Origin: Leptodontidium sp. MPI-SDFR-AT-0119
Lineage: Eukaryota > Ascomycota > Leotiomycetes > Helotiales > Leptodontidiaceae
Reading direction: 5' to 3'
NCBI GenBank assembly: GCA_020726505.1
Contig: JAHLEZ010000040.1
Coordinates: 62,001 to 126,000 of the forward strand
Length of the DNA: 64,000 nucleotides
Below are positions 34,793 to 45,295 of this stretch, one piece after another. Each line of letters starts with the position of its first letter. Within the stretch, counting starts at the first letter, position 1. A model generated the notes under the pieces. It was not told the origin of the DNA and did no database searches. It was given only the letters and a program-made list of their open reading frames with translations. The translations under genes were made by a program, and so were the position numbers.

Positions 34793-35607
34793 CTAATAAC
34801 GCTTCAACAACTCCAACCCTCCAGGACAACATTTAACCTTGCCATATCGAAAAACTTCCTTGCAAACAAGTTGACGACTATTGCCAGAGTATGGGACCGC
34901 AACTGCAACCGAATCTTCATTCTCCTCTGGCATTGAGATGGGATGTGGTGCGATGTTGCCGTTCCAGCTAACTCTTCCGCATTCGACGCTCGCAGTGTTG
35001 TCCTCCCAATACCACATCTCGATTGTCTATACCATCTAAGTCAGCTTATATTGATCATATTAGCACAAGAGCAGCTCACCTTCATCTCTCCAAGAAACTC
35101 GATCCAATCCTTCCCATCCAAAATCTCTGGTCTATGCTCCATCATCTTCTTGCACAGATCTCTCCATTGAATCCAAGCTCCCTTTGGCAGACTGTGGTTC
35201 ATCTCGAGGTAGTTGACTGTGATTGGGGTTTGCTTGCAGGTTGGGCATCGAGTACGGCCGTGGAAGGTATCGATGGCAGTGGTTACCATTTCACCATATT
35301 CGAATGTCATCTCTTGCTTCAATGCTTTGCGCTTGGTGAAAGCTTCTGCGGTGGTGAGGCTGTCGTCTGCGAACGTTTCGGCATAATCGGCTTGGAGACT
35401 GATGAGGGACGGAAGGATGATGATGTCGTAAATGACAGGCTCAGCGTTGTCATATTTGGTGTCATATTCGGTGTCTGCTGCAAGAGAGATGGATTCATCG
35501 CTATCGGATCTTCGTCCTGGAGGAGTGTAGAGGGCTTGGTCTGGTCGATCCATCTTCTGGATGTCTTTAGTTACTTGCGGTAGTTGGGTTGTTGTTGCTG
35601 AAGGCAT
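34793..35607 (-). CDS. hypothetical protein with CxxC motif (253 aa)
   Basis: Two exons, 35607-35080 and 35026-34793, joined in phase 0 by a 53-nt intron (GTGAGC...ATAG). The start is the first ATG (MPSATTTQLPQV), only about 36 bp downstream of a TATAAATA box. The N-terminal 60 residues are hydrophilic. A helical stretch leads to RTRCPTCKQTPITVNY, then WIQWRDLCKKMMEHRPEI with DGKDW, then after the splice EMWYWED and VECGRVSWNGN, and a tail with further Cys (KVKCCPGG). I do not recognise the family. The order CxxC, helix, P-E, D-W/L, Y/W-x-E-D, C-G-x-V, GN also appears in the product of 4663-5569, so the two may be distant relatives. 34473-34792 downstream holds nothing supportable. Confidence 0.65.
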
Positions 35608-35642
35608 GGTTCTAAAGGGAAGAGATAAGTTCTGGATGACGA

Positions 35643-35650
35643 TATTTATA
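35643..35650 (-). promoter_or_regulatory. TATA box (TATAAATA)
   Basis: Consensus TATA element on the minus strand, 36 bp upstream of the ATG at 35607; it implies a very short 5' leader for the CxxC protein gene. Confidence 0.5.
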
Positions 35651-36412
35651 GATGATGGCAAAGAAGTGAATGATGAATATCAGAAGACAAAGCTGAACAG
35701 TTCGAATTTCGGGATTCCGGCAGCTCACTTCTGGTGACCTTCGACGGCAAGTGCGACCTGAACACTGGATTAAAGACCTGTATTAGACACCAAGGAGATC
35801 ACCAAAAAAAGATCAAAAGAATTATTGAGGGTCGTGATGAGGCATTTCAATGTCTTCAGGTCCATCAAAGAGGCGGTACCTGACACAAGAAGCAAGAATA
35901 TCCAGAAAGCTCATGGAATTACCTGCGGGGGTCCCAATCTTGTAGCTCAAAAGAATTCATACGCTCATTCATGGGGTAGCTTTCTCACATGAAAGATCAG
36001 GGGCCTACCAGGGGCCAAAGGGGCCAAAGGGGATCGCACACAAAACTGAGACGAGCATCTGCTGTCATTCATGCACGTGACTGCCGTCTAAGGCCTCTCA
36101 ATTTTCTCAGACAAGCCAGGAAGAGCAGCATGGCATGTCAGACATGTAACATCTCTATGATCACCTACATTTCTTGGCGTGAAGTGTTTATCATGAAGAA
36201 AACACTTGTTACCAGGGCCTGGCAGGAAAGTAAATACCACGTGAGTATCGATAAGCGATTCACCGCTGAATCAGCTTCATCCAACGAGCAACATCCATGC
36301 AGGAAATTTGACCTGACTCAACACTCCGCCCACTTTACAAAAAAGAACACGACGGCAGCAGACCTCCGTCAACTTCTTCCGTTGAAGGCTCTATGTATTA
36401 CGCACTGGGTTT

Positions 36413-37369
36413 ATGAGTTTTGGAATGGACGAGATGGATCCCAACGAAATCAAGCGCGACGGCCTTGACGCTCCTTCTCATACTGTATCTTCCTCACCTC
36501 AAGGGCTCGAAAATCTGGCAGAGTATTCAGACCCCTTAGAACAGAATCCTTCCTTTGAACCGGCAAACTTTTCTTCTTTACCCTTCGAATTGCGTGAGCA
36601 GATATGGCTGTACACGCTTCAACCACGAATGATTTACCTTCATCCCCACGCCATGTATCCACCTCAAAGCATCGACGAAACTGACACCATGGGTACTGTT
36701 GCAGAGCCCACGATGATGTCTCTACTCTTCAACCACTCGATTTATTCTCACGATACCACGCCAGCAGAAGCATTTTCGTTGTACGCCAAGGAACTCGAGT
36801 CATGCCTCGAGAAGAAAGGAAAGAAGGCAGGAGTCTTGGGTCACTCGGAGGTCAATCCAGAAGATTTCAAGTTACCCAGCCCCGGACCTCCGGCGGCTTT
36901 GAATTTCTGCACAGAGAGCAGGAGGATTGCTATCAGAAAAGGATACGTCCTTGCATTCAGAGGGATTGACGTAGAAGATGGGACGATTCAAACTCAAGAG
37001 AAGGGGGTATGGACCGACTTCAAACAGGATCTTATTATGTTGGATACCACGATTCGGCCATCTGTGATGCCCCGCCAGGCGAGCTCATATCAACCATTGC
37101 AGCTATTGACGGATTATCTTCCCGAAGACGCATCTCGAATCAAGAGTATGGGACTTAGAGGAAATATCATAGGTGCATGGAGGGCTATGAAGTTATCATG
37201 CAAGGGACCAGTTGTTGGCGGTCAGGAGGGAGAGTGGCAAAGATTTCTTGGATATCCTAGCCTGAGACATATTTGGGTGGACGATGAGTTCCACGTTGAT
37301 AGCCCGGGAAGTACTCTCGAGCGAGTACCGAGTCCAGTGTTCTTGGGTAATGAGCAGGCGATGGATTGA
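36413..37369 (+). CDS. 2EXR-domain protein (318 aa)
   Basis: Single exon. After a 45-residue hydrophilic leader comes FSSLPFELREQIWLYTLQPR, a clear 2EXR start (F..LP.ELR..IW...L.PR). Further on, PPAALNFCTESRRIAIRKGY matches the second conserved block of this fungal family (p..l..C.ESR.ia...Y). Near the end, RHIWVDDEFHVD resembles the usual block following 'gl..i.l'. Several in-frame ATGs lie in the first six codons (36413, 36425, 36434), so the exact start is uncertain. The family is widespread in filamentous ascomycetes and its function is unknown. 35608-36412 upstream holds the TATA box region and a G-rich direct repeat around 36000-36033 (GGGGCC units), but no gene. Confidence 0.8.
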   Translation: MSFGMDEMDPNEIKRDGLDAPSHTVSSSPQGLENLAEYSDPLEQNPSFEPANFSSLPFELREQIWLYTLQPRMIYLHPHAMYPPQSIDETDTMGTVAEPTMMSLLFNHSIYSHDTTPAEAFSLYAKELESCLEKKGKKAGVLGHSEVNPEDFKLPSPGPPAALNFCTESRRIAIRKGYVLAFRGIDVEDGTIQTQEKGVWTDFKQDLIMLDTTIRPSVMPRQASSYQPLQLLTDYLPEDASRIKSMGLRGNIIGAWRAMKLSCKGPVVGGQEGEWQRFLGYPSLRHIWVDDEFHVDSPGSTLERVPSPVFLGNEQAMD

Positions 37370-37905
37370 CGAGTCGCCAAATCCTTCCCATCTCAACGTA
37401 ATTGCTCTTCTCAATGTCATGCCAATTTCGCAAAATGAGTGTTTAATTATAAGTACATCATGTTATCCACGCCACCTCAGCATTGGAACTCCTACATCCA
37501 GGCTCTCACCTGTGTCACTCACATTCAATCCCAAGTCTCGACATCCTCCAAAGACCACAGCACTCGGAACACATCACATACACACTCTAGAAAGACAGAG
37601 GAGCACCAGCAGTTACTTCTCCTCGTCCTTGTGCGGTGATGTAGAAATCTGCAAATCTCCAGTTAGCCACTTTGATCAAATGAAATACCTGCTTAGCAGA
37701 AAACCCACGTGGGTAGATTTTAGCAGTAAAATGTAAATTTGGAGTTGCTCCTTTTAGCCCATTATTTCAAGCAGTGACGTTCATTTGGAGAATCGAAGTC
37801 ATGCGGTCTTATATTCATTGAAACGAAACATGTACCATCAAATTGTGCCCTATACTTTGTTTTTTGTCAAATTCGACGTCCAGAATTCGTAGCCATATCC
37901 ATCTA

Positions 37906-39641
37906 TCAACCCATCACGACCTTCACTCCCCTCCCACTCGCCACAGGAACGAAGTAATCCGCAATAATTTCTACATCTTTCTTCGTGGTATCAACAAGCC
38001 TCATATCCGGGAATGCCATCCACACTTTGTAAATACACAGATAAAGTTCTGCATATGCCAAGTTGATGCCTAGACATTGCCGGGATCCTTTGCTGAAGCT
38101 GATCAGGTACTTTGAGAGGCGAGGATTCTCGATCCACCGCTCTGGGTTGAAGCTATTTGGATCTGGGAAGGTCTTTGGGTTCAAGTGTAGAAGGAGAGAT
38201 GTCATGCTAACCGGAGTCTATGTTGTCAGCTGCCAGTTTTAAATGAACTGTCTTGAGAACCTACTCCAGCAGGTATTACCCAGTCTCCATAAATCAACTC
38301 CTGGTCCGGGGATACTCGTTGGAGATGCGCTGTCACTCCAAAACTTAATCTCAACCCCTCTGAAATAACTCCACTGAGGTATGGGAGTTTTTCCAACTGA
38401 ACCAGGGAGGGGCTTCCTCCTGACTCCTCAGATAATTTATTTAACTCTGCTTTCAGCTTCGAGTTTATCACAGGGTTCGCAAGCACATAGTACGTGATAA
38501 CGGAGAGTGCCCAAGCAGTCGTCTCAGTTCCAGCTCCAATAAGGACAACTCCCTCCTGCATAAGTCGGTCGGCCCTCTTCTCCTCAGGGGACAAATCACT
38601 CGCCAGGATTTCATGAAAGATGGTTCTTCGAGACTTGATATTCGCTCCCTTGCTCGTCTCTTCGATAGCTGTCTGGCATTTTGCTTGAATTTCCTTCGTC
38701 GTGTCACTGCACGAACTTTGGTTATATGATGGGTTGAACTTACATCTTGGAACACGAGTAGATCAACGACTGTGGGAAACAAAACCCGCATGACAGAGTG
38801 TGGAATATTTCTCATCAGTGGCATTATCCACGGCATCTGCTTGACGATGTACCCGGATTTCGTGACGCTTTCCATTGCGTCATGGACATTGGTTCGGAAT
38901 TCCTTGGAAGTCTGGACATAATTATAGCTTTTACCAAATGAATACTCCGAGATGACATCCATTGTCACGCAGGTCCAAGCGAGCGACATCGTGACCACTG
39001 TATTGCTTTCTTGTAACTCGCGAAGTCTAGTGATTAATCCGTTGATAGTTGACTGGATCAGGGGTTCCAGTTTGGCTATACTTCCTTTTGAGAACATCTT
39101 GTTCATAGGAAGTCGACGCAGGCGATGGTGGCTATGGGACACTGTTGATAATGCGGCACTAGCATAGATCAGTAGGGAATTTCGAGGTCGGATTCACTAA
39201 TGGCCCAAAGCTTAATCAGTTGTATCGCCTACTCTGGGGTTCCAAATTGTCCGCATAAGTAGGGCCATTTGTCTCTTTTCTTTGATCCACCAGCATACAC
39301 TTCATCGTAAAATTCGGGGTCGCTAATGTGAAGTTCCCACGGATTGATCCGGACGATTGGACCTGGCTTCAATTAGACACAAAAGCAAGAGGGAGTAGCT
39401 TCTGTCTCTTTTGCTTACCGTATTTCTCATGCATGTCTCGAATCTTGAAAGTATATTGACCCCCAGCGACGATATCATAATACATTTCATACAGAAGAGT
39501 GGCTGCAGCCAGTTTCGGGCCGGGAAACTTCGCCAGAGGGCTGAAGTAAAGCCGCCATATCACGCTATAGATTACGGCTGTAGCCCATGTTAAGGCTAGA
39601 ACCACGAGCGTGAAACTTGTAGTTGTCATGGTCGGGTACAT
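37906..39641 (-). CDS. cytochrome P450 monooxygenase, microsomal (502 aa)
   Basis: Five exons, 39641-39419, 39362-39233, 39158-38744, 38693-38265 and 38217-37906, all phases consistent (introns 56, 74, 50 and 47 nt). Features in order: N-terminal membrane anchor ([19 protein letters not shown]); a proline hinge (FPGPKLAA); [20 protein letters not shown], typical of the trichodiene-oxygenase-like fungal P450 group; the I-helix AGTETT at about 310-315; EGLRL (ExxR); PERW; and the haem loop [10 protein letters not shown] with Cys at about 447. All essential residues are present, so it should be an active haem oxygenase in the ER. Substrate is unknown. The start at 39641 (MYPTMTTTS) could instead be the ATG at 39629. 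It lies next to a 2-oxoglutarate-oxygenase-like gene in the same orientation. Confidence 0.88.
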
Positions 39642-40376
39642 GCACTTTGTTTGTGAGATGAAAGCGTGTTTGCTTATGAGCTGACGAGATTCACTGACAC
39701 CCAAAACCAAACGGTCTTCAAGTCGTTAGCTCTATTCTGCCCACCTTTATGCTTGATGTGTTTGACTTGCATCACACTATTACAGGCCGCATTATTTTGT
39801 GCCACATTAGACTTTTACTTGCAACCTTCTTATCCCCTTAGCGAGACTTCATCCTATCATACTGCCTGGGGAAAGCCACCACCCCAATGCAAGAACAACA
39901 GGAAGCAAGTCAAGACGTACTCGGTATTTGTCCCACCTCTCCTGGAACCAGATGCAGGCGCCAGAGTACACATCCATTACACCAACGAATGCCGCGCTGG
40001 CTCGCTTGTGGTGTCTTAGAGACCTCTCGACACATTGGCAAGTCAGCTCTTGTGGTGCATCAAGCTTATCAAACACTAACGATCAGCAGCGTATCAAACC
40101 TCCTTCGTAATCCTTGCCAAGCAAACGTCGGTGTAGACAAAAAGCCCAGTAATCGCCCAGAAATCAACGAGGAAGATTTCATCAGTGGAGAAACGACGTG
40201 AGCCTCATTTGCGTTCTGTATTTCCGCTTGTACCATTTCCAGCCTGCCCAAATTCTAATGCTCCCAATGACTTACCAATGCACCTGAAATGAGCCCAACA
40301 AAACCCCCACAAAGGCCAAAATCTGTGCCAAGCCAATGAAAGTCTATGTGTTGTACATTGGATACAAATCGCAATC

Positions 40377-41323
40377 TCAAGAACCACCCTTCGGCTTTTC
40401 GATGCTACGCATTGGAGTACCATATGCATAGTTCTGAGCACCGCTCGAGTAATCCACGCCTTCCTTTCGCTTGTGAGTCGCGGGGTAAAGCTTTGCACGC
40501 TTCTCATAATATGCATCGTGAAGATCGCCTTCACTCTTTGAGTTGTACGTTGCGTACACAGCTCTGCGATCCTTGCTGCTTGCATTTGGGCCACTTCTGT
40601 GTGCAAGAGAGGAGCCAAAGATCATCGTTTCTCCTGTTTTCAAGTCAGCATTTTGTTCTCAAAAAATACATGTCCTTCCAAATGTCTGGATTAAACGAGA
40701 CACACCAGCCTTCATTTCTACGGGGATCCAATTCTGAGATGCAACCCAGTCCGGAGTGATGCAGTTGTCGGTCCCAATTGGAACTGCCATCTTGTGACTT
40801 CCTTCCACAACTTCAAGGCAGCCGTTCAAAGAAGTTGCATTATCAGCAGCAATCAGAATCGCCAAGTGCTGGAGTTTTTTGAAATCTCCGTAGCCAGTAC
40901 GGTCGATGTGGGGTTGGAAGCCACCTGATCCAGCAAACTTGAAATTGACTAGCATCTGTCAGCTTGTTTCTGCATTCTGCGCCAGTCCAGGGAGCACATA
41001 CTTTTCTCTTTGAACAATAGCATCTCGTCTCCATTCAACTGCTCAAGAATACCCAGTAGCTTGGGACCGCGAAGAAGGGCTCCGAATTCCGAATGTGTGT
41101 TGGCGAAGTTCTCAGTGCGGCATAAGACTCGATCTCCAGATGCATTTACTTCTTCGTAGGGGATGTATGGACAATCCACTGTTCGAGGAAGGTCGTGAAC
41201 TTCTTGAACCCATGTCTGGAGCTCTCTTGTTTCGGCGAATGAAACACAATCCTTGATGATGAGATATCCCCTCTCTTCAAAGAAGGCTAGTTGGGATTCG
41301 CTGAGATCGTATGGGTGTGCCAT
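40377..41323 (-). CDS. phytanoyl-CoA dioxygenase (PhyH)-like Fe(II)/2-oxoglutarate oxygenase (273 aa)
   Basis: Three exons, 41323-41002, 40948-40706 and 40633-40377, in phase; introns are 53 and 72 nt. The product starts LSESQLAFFEERGYLIIKD, the PhyH N-terminal helix-strand. It has the iron-binding HxD at about 121-123 (GFQPHIDRTGYG), DNATSLNGCLEVVEGSHK before the jelly-roll core, the distal His at about 200 (SSLAHRSGPN) and a nearby Arg (DRRAVYATYN) suitable for 2-oxoglutarate. The metal triad is therefore complete and activity is likely. The family hydroxylates lipids, or in fungi often secondary metabolites. The substrate here is unknown. The same frame stays open upstream with another ATG at 41527, so an N-terminal extension of 68 residues is possible. 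Confidence 0.85.
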
Positions 41324-41527
41324 GCCGGAGAGTTCTTTGAGCGAAGATGTTGAAGACTTGTCGACAAGTGTCTCTGCTCTACTTATCCTCCCTGACCAAA
41401 ATCCATGACGTTTTTCTTCGACGTCAGAGATCACATTGCTCCAGTGAATATCTTCAACAAAGATCTGCTGCTTGCACCCGCTTCTAGTCCCGGGACGAGG
41501 GTGAATGCAGCACATTGTTTGACCCAT

Positions 41528-42781
41528 CTTCGTAGGTGATGTGATTCTGAAGAGATGGAGAATTAAAATGGGCAATTTTCAGAAGATTCTGAAGTTGGAT
41601 GAAATGGCTTTTCTGAATCTGCTGTACAGTGGAAATTCCATCTTCATAAATATCACGGGCTTTGGGGGTCGGCTGAGTAACAGAATCAAGGGATGACGAT
41701 GCAGAAGAGCGGAGGACGCTTGCGAGCAAGCAGACTTCCAAATCAGGAAGCTCAGAAGATCACTCGTTGACTTCAATTGGTATATTGCTTTGTTCTCCTT
41801 ACGTGTCTTCTGATTTGAGTCTCTTGTTGGCTTTTCATCGTTCACTTTTCTTCTTGTTGCTGCTGGAGATGACATAACCCTGCAGCTTTCCTAACTTCGT
41901 AACACCCTCAGTTCCGCCTGTTAGCCAATCAATACATTCAAATAAAAGGGTAGAAATGCACTTTGAATCTCAATCTCAAATGAATATTATGCAAAAACGT
42001 AGTGAAGCTCTCTCGGGTAAATATCAGTATCCAGAAACCTAGGTATGGAGAGACAGAAGTACGAGCGTGAGTAAGACTTTTTCTGTTTTTCTGTGAGGAA
42101 TAGAGAAGCCTCTTGTTTCAGCAAGCCACGAAGCAAATGGGGCCAATCCACACAGTAACCCCCACAATAAACGATGAAAAAGGGGGTAATCATCGCAACA
42201 ATACTAAGCAGCTTCAAAAGCGCATTGCAACAGACTGACTGATCAAATGCCGAGTTTGGTCGCCTATTGGTTGGCAGGGTAATTCAGGGGTAGCGACTAG
42301 GCACAGGAGCTAGCTCAGCGAATCTAGTGTTTTCGAACCCTTCAACTTCCTTTCTTCCCCTTGTCTCGTTATTCACCAAGTTTGGTACTTTATCTCCGGG
42401 CCTATGTTAAGGTCAAATTCTGCAAATATCCACGGGAATTGTAGAAAATTCAGTGTACCCAGGATTTCTACTCATTTGTAGGAACGTTTCTGCTCATTGT
42501 TTTCCTCAGTCTGGGAGGTCCGCGATATCAAGTGAGAGTCCTGTGAGGCAATCCACCGATCACAATGCACCGTTTCCACCCTCTTTTTTTGACCTAGAAA
42601 TTTAATTGTATTACTCTGCATCCAAATGAACTGCGGTGGGACTTTCCGAGAAGAAAGCTCCCATTCCGAGTTGAAAAAGTGCAAACAGACATTTTGTCAC
42701 TTCGAGGCTGAGATCATGATAAGTTAAAAACCTTTCCCTGCGACACTTCCACATACTCATCACATTATCCTCAAGTCTTCT
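41528..42781. other. intergenic stretch without a supported gene
   Basis: Short ORFs only. A stretch near 42300-42345 vaguely recalls tRNA boxes but does not fold as one. Otherwise I see nothing. Confidence 0.45.
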
Positions 42782-45295
42782 TCACAGACTCATATCCTCA
42801 TTCTTCCCTGCCTGAGGAGCTGTGACTTTGATACCAGCCTCTAGCCTCAACAGACTAATCTCAAATCCCTTACAAAGACACCAAGTCCTAACCGTCTTGA
42901 TTGCATTCTTGATCTCTCTCCCATTCAACTCCCACTTCGCAAGCTCCTCCATATCACCTTCTTGCAATTTACTCTCCACATCCTCTCCCGGGAGACGAGA
43001 GAGGAATTTTCGCCAGAGCACGAGACGGGAACTGAATGGGAGGGAGTTGAAGACGAGATGGATGTTGACACGGGATCGGAATGCTACGTCGATTGTGGAG
43101 TACAGATTTGTGGTTAGGAAGATGATGCCTTTGAAGTATTCCAGTTCTCGGAGGAAGACTAGTTTAATTAGATGGTGTTGATATTTTGGGAGGGGAAGAG
43201 AGCTAAGGGGTAACGAGAGATGATAATGTAGGAACTTACTTGATACCAATTCGTTCCTAGCGATATCTCCAGGATCTCGCTCGGCCATGAAGACATCAGC
43301 TTCTACATATTATTAGTTGACAGTGCTCGAGGTTGCGAGAAGAAAGGCGAACAAACCATCAAGCAGAATAACTGCATCCCATTCCGTTGCCATCTCAAAG
43401 ACCTTCTTGATCTTGGGACCCAGCCGAGAAGCATCTGTTCCCAGGTCCTCAGCTTGGAGATAGTAAAGTGGACGACGGGTCTTATCAGCCACTGCCTCAG
43501 CTGTCAAAGTCTTTCCTGTTCCAGGTGGGCCACTGAGAAGAAGTATCAAGCCTTGGCCTTGGACATGTTAGTTGAATGTGACTGAGATCGGCTACATGGA
43601 CTTACCCTTTCCCATGATGACATCGTCAACGCGAGCTTTCATGCGCTGATGATTGTCGACGAACGTTAAGACGAGATCTTTCTGCTCTTCTGGATACACC
43701 AGATGTCCGTACGCCTCGTCATTCCAGACAACGGGTTTCAGATCATCAACATAGAAGTTCACTGAGGAGGAATAACATTAATAAATCAACTTTTTCATGT
43801 GTACTTTGGCAAACTTACGCCACTGCTTGTTCTTCAAGGCGAATCCTTCCAGTAAAGGTGATACGTAGACGAGTTCATCCTTTCTCTTTCCCAGCATCTC
43901 TTTCTTGTTCTCTTCTTGCTTTTCCTTAGCAAGTGTCTGCACATACTTCGGCTCGTCAGTACTTCCACTTGGAGGAGGTGCAGGCTGTGAGTGGCGCTTG
44001 CGGCGGGAGTTGCTGTCGGATCTTTGCAAGCCCTCGAAATGCTTCTTGTAGCCGAAGTAATCGATGAGGATGCGACCAGTGACCTAAAATCTGTCAGTAT
44101 TTTCCGCGCAAGTCACCGTGCAGAGAGTTTACATTGTGCCTCTGGACTCCACATTGAGTTACCAGCAGTCCCACACCAGTGTAATCACAATACGTCAATT
44201 CCTGATACTCCAAGGCCTTCTTCGCCCTCTCTGTCAACCGCTCTTTGACAGTCTCGGGACTGTCGTGGAACGATATTGGATAGCAAGGAAGATCCGTAAC
44301 AGGACGGTTGCCTCCAAACATCGGGATCTGCACTTGGATTGGGGTCCAGTCAAAGCATTCCCCATCAAACGCAATCTCCTCGCAGTCGACATTCATCAAC
44401 GGAACAGGGTGGCTGACGTAGTTCGTACCAGTCACTCGACAGACACGCTCGCAATCCTTTGTTCCGTAAAAGATCATGGTGTGTTTTGGGAAGTAGGTCC
44501 ATGCCAGCTTGTAGGAGATGAGCCCGCTGGCATTTAAATGCTTCAGATGCTCCATAAAACTGCCGAACATCTCATCCATGACTTGAACGAGGAGGTTGAG
44601 ATGTTCCTTCAGGAGTCCTTTGGCCTTTGTTCGGTCGTACAATGCAATGATCTTGTCGTATGTGAAGAACAGTGGCTTGAATGGCTCCTGGAACTTCGCT
44701 GGCTCGGATGTTTCGAGGTACATGCCTTGTGGCTTCAAGATGTCTTTCAAAGCCGCGACCAATATGGCACTCTGAATCTCAATTGAGTGGATCTTCAATG
44801 GCGTTTTGCCAGAGATTGTGGGTTGTTCATGGTCCTTGATCTTGAAGATCTTGATGGCAACTCGATTGTTGGCTTTGGCGATCTTCTCGTTGAGTTGCTT
44901 TGGTGGAGTTTCAACCCAGTCGTAATGCCCTCCATGGGATCTCTTTCCCTCGTAGAAAACTTTGACACTGGTACTGGTGCCAAAATCTGCATCCTTGCCG
45001 GGGATGATGGAGGGGCCAGGAGTTTCGGCATCCACAGTGGAATCGGGAGGTGTAGGCAGGTCTTCAACTTCCTTCGCTGCCGCTGCGATACTCCCCCGTG
45101 TTCTTTTCCACTTCATCTCGGGAGTTTTGCTGGATTCTGCTACCTCAGGCTCTGGATCTACGGCGTCTGACTTCCTCTTGCGAAGTTTCGATGTCTGGGC
45201 CTAATGAATGTGAGATAAGAGCTACAAAGGGATTGAAGAACTTATTTGGTCTACAAAATAAGTCTCAAAGAGAGTCGACATACATTTGGAGCCAT
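42782..45295 (-). CDS. AAA+ ATPase with DUF7025-like N-terminal region (713 aa)
   Basis: Seven exons join in phase: 45295-45284 (12 nt, encoding MAPN), 45200-44133, 44083-43819, 43761-43606, 43557-43357, 43302-43240 and 43158-42782. The long N-terminal part has a basic start, then FFTYDKIIALYDRTKA, LAWTYFPKHTMIFYG and CFDWTPIQVQIPMFGG, the pattern of the DUF7025 region found before many fungal AAA domains. The ATPase core has Walker A GPPGTGKT, an ETLQAEDL-type segment (YYLQAEDLG), Walker B VILLDE with D and E encoded either side of an intron, sensor-1 IIFLTTN and an arginine-finger region FRSRVNIHL. Key residues are intact. The fungal family is uncharacterised; ATP-driven remodelling of a protein is a class-level inference. 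The 12-nt first exon rests on one good donor and acceptor pair. Confidence 0.85.

Noticed and set aside
39849..40340. Possible small minus-strand membrane gene (hydrophobic stretches near 40300 and 39880)
   Set aside because: Hydrophobic pieces with one good donor were seen, but no ATG-initiated, phase-consistent model could be built; it may also be 3' flank of the PhyH gene.
42285..42350. tRNA-like sequence with an A-box-like GCTAGCTCAG and a nearby TTCGAACCC
   Set aside because: Box order and spacing do not fit a tRNA on either strand and no cloverleaf arms pair. No other tRNA or rRNA gene was seen in the window.
37906..45295. Secondary-metabolite gene cluster around the P450, PhyH and AAA genes
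   Set aside because: No polyketide, peptide or terpene synthase, transporter or pathway regulator nearby; the AAA ATPase is of a general fungal type.
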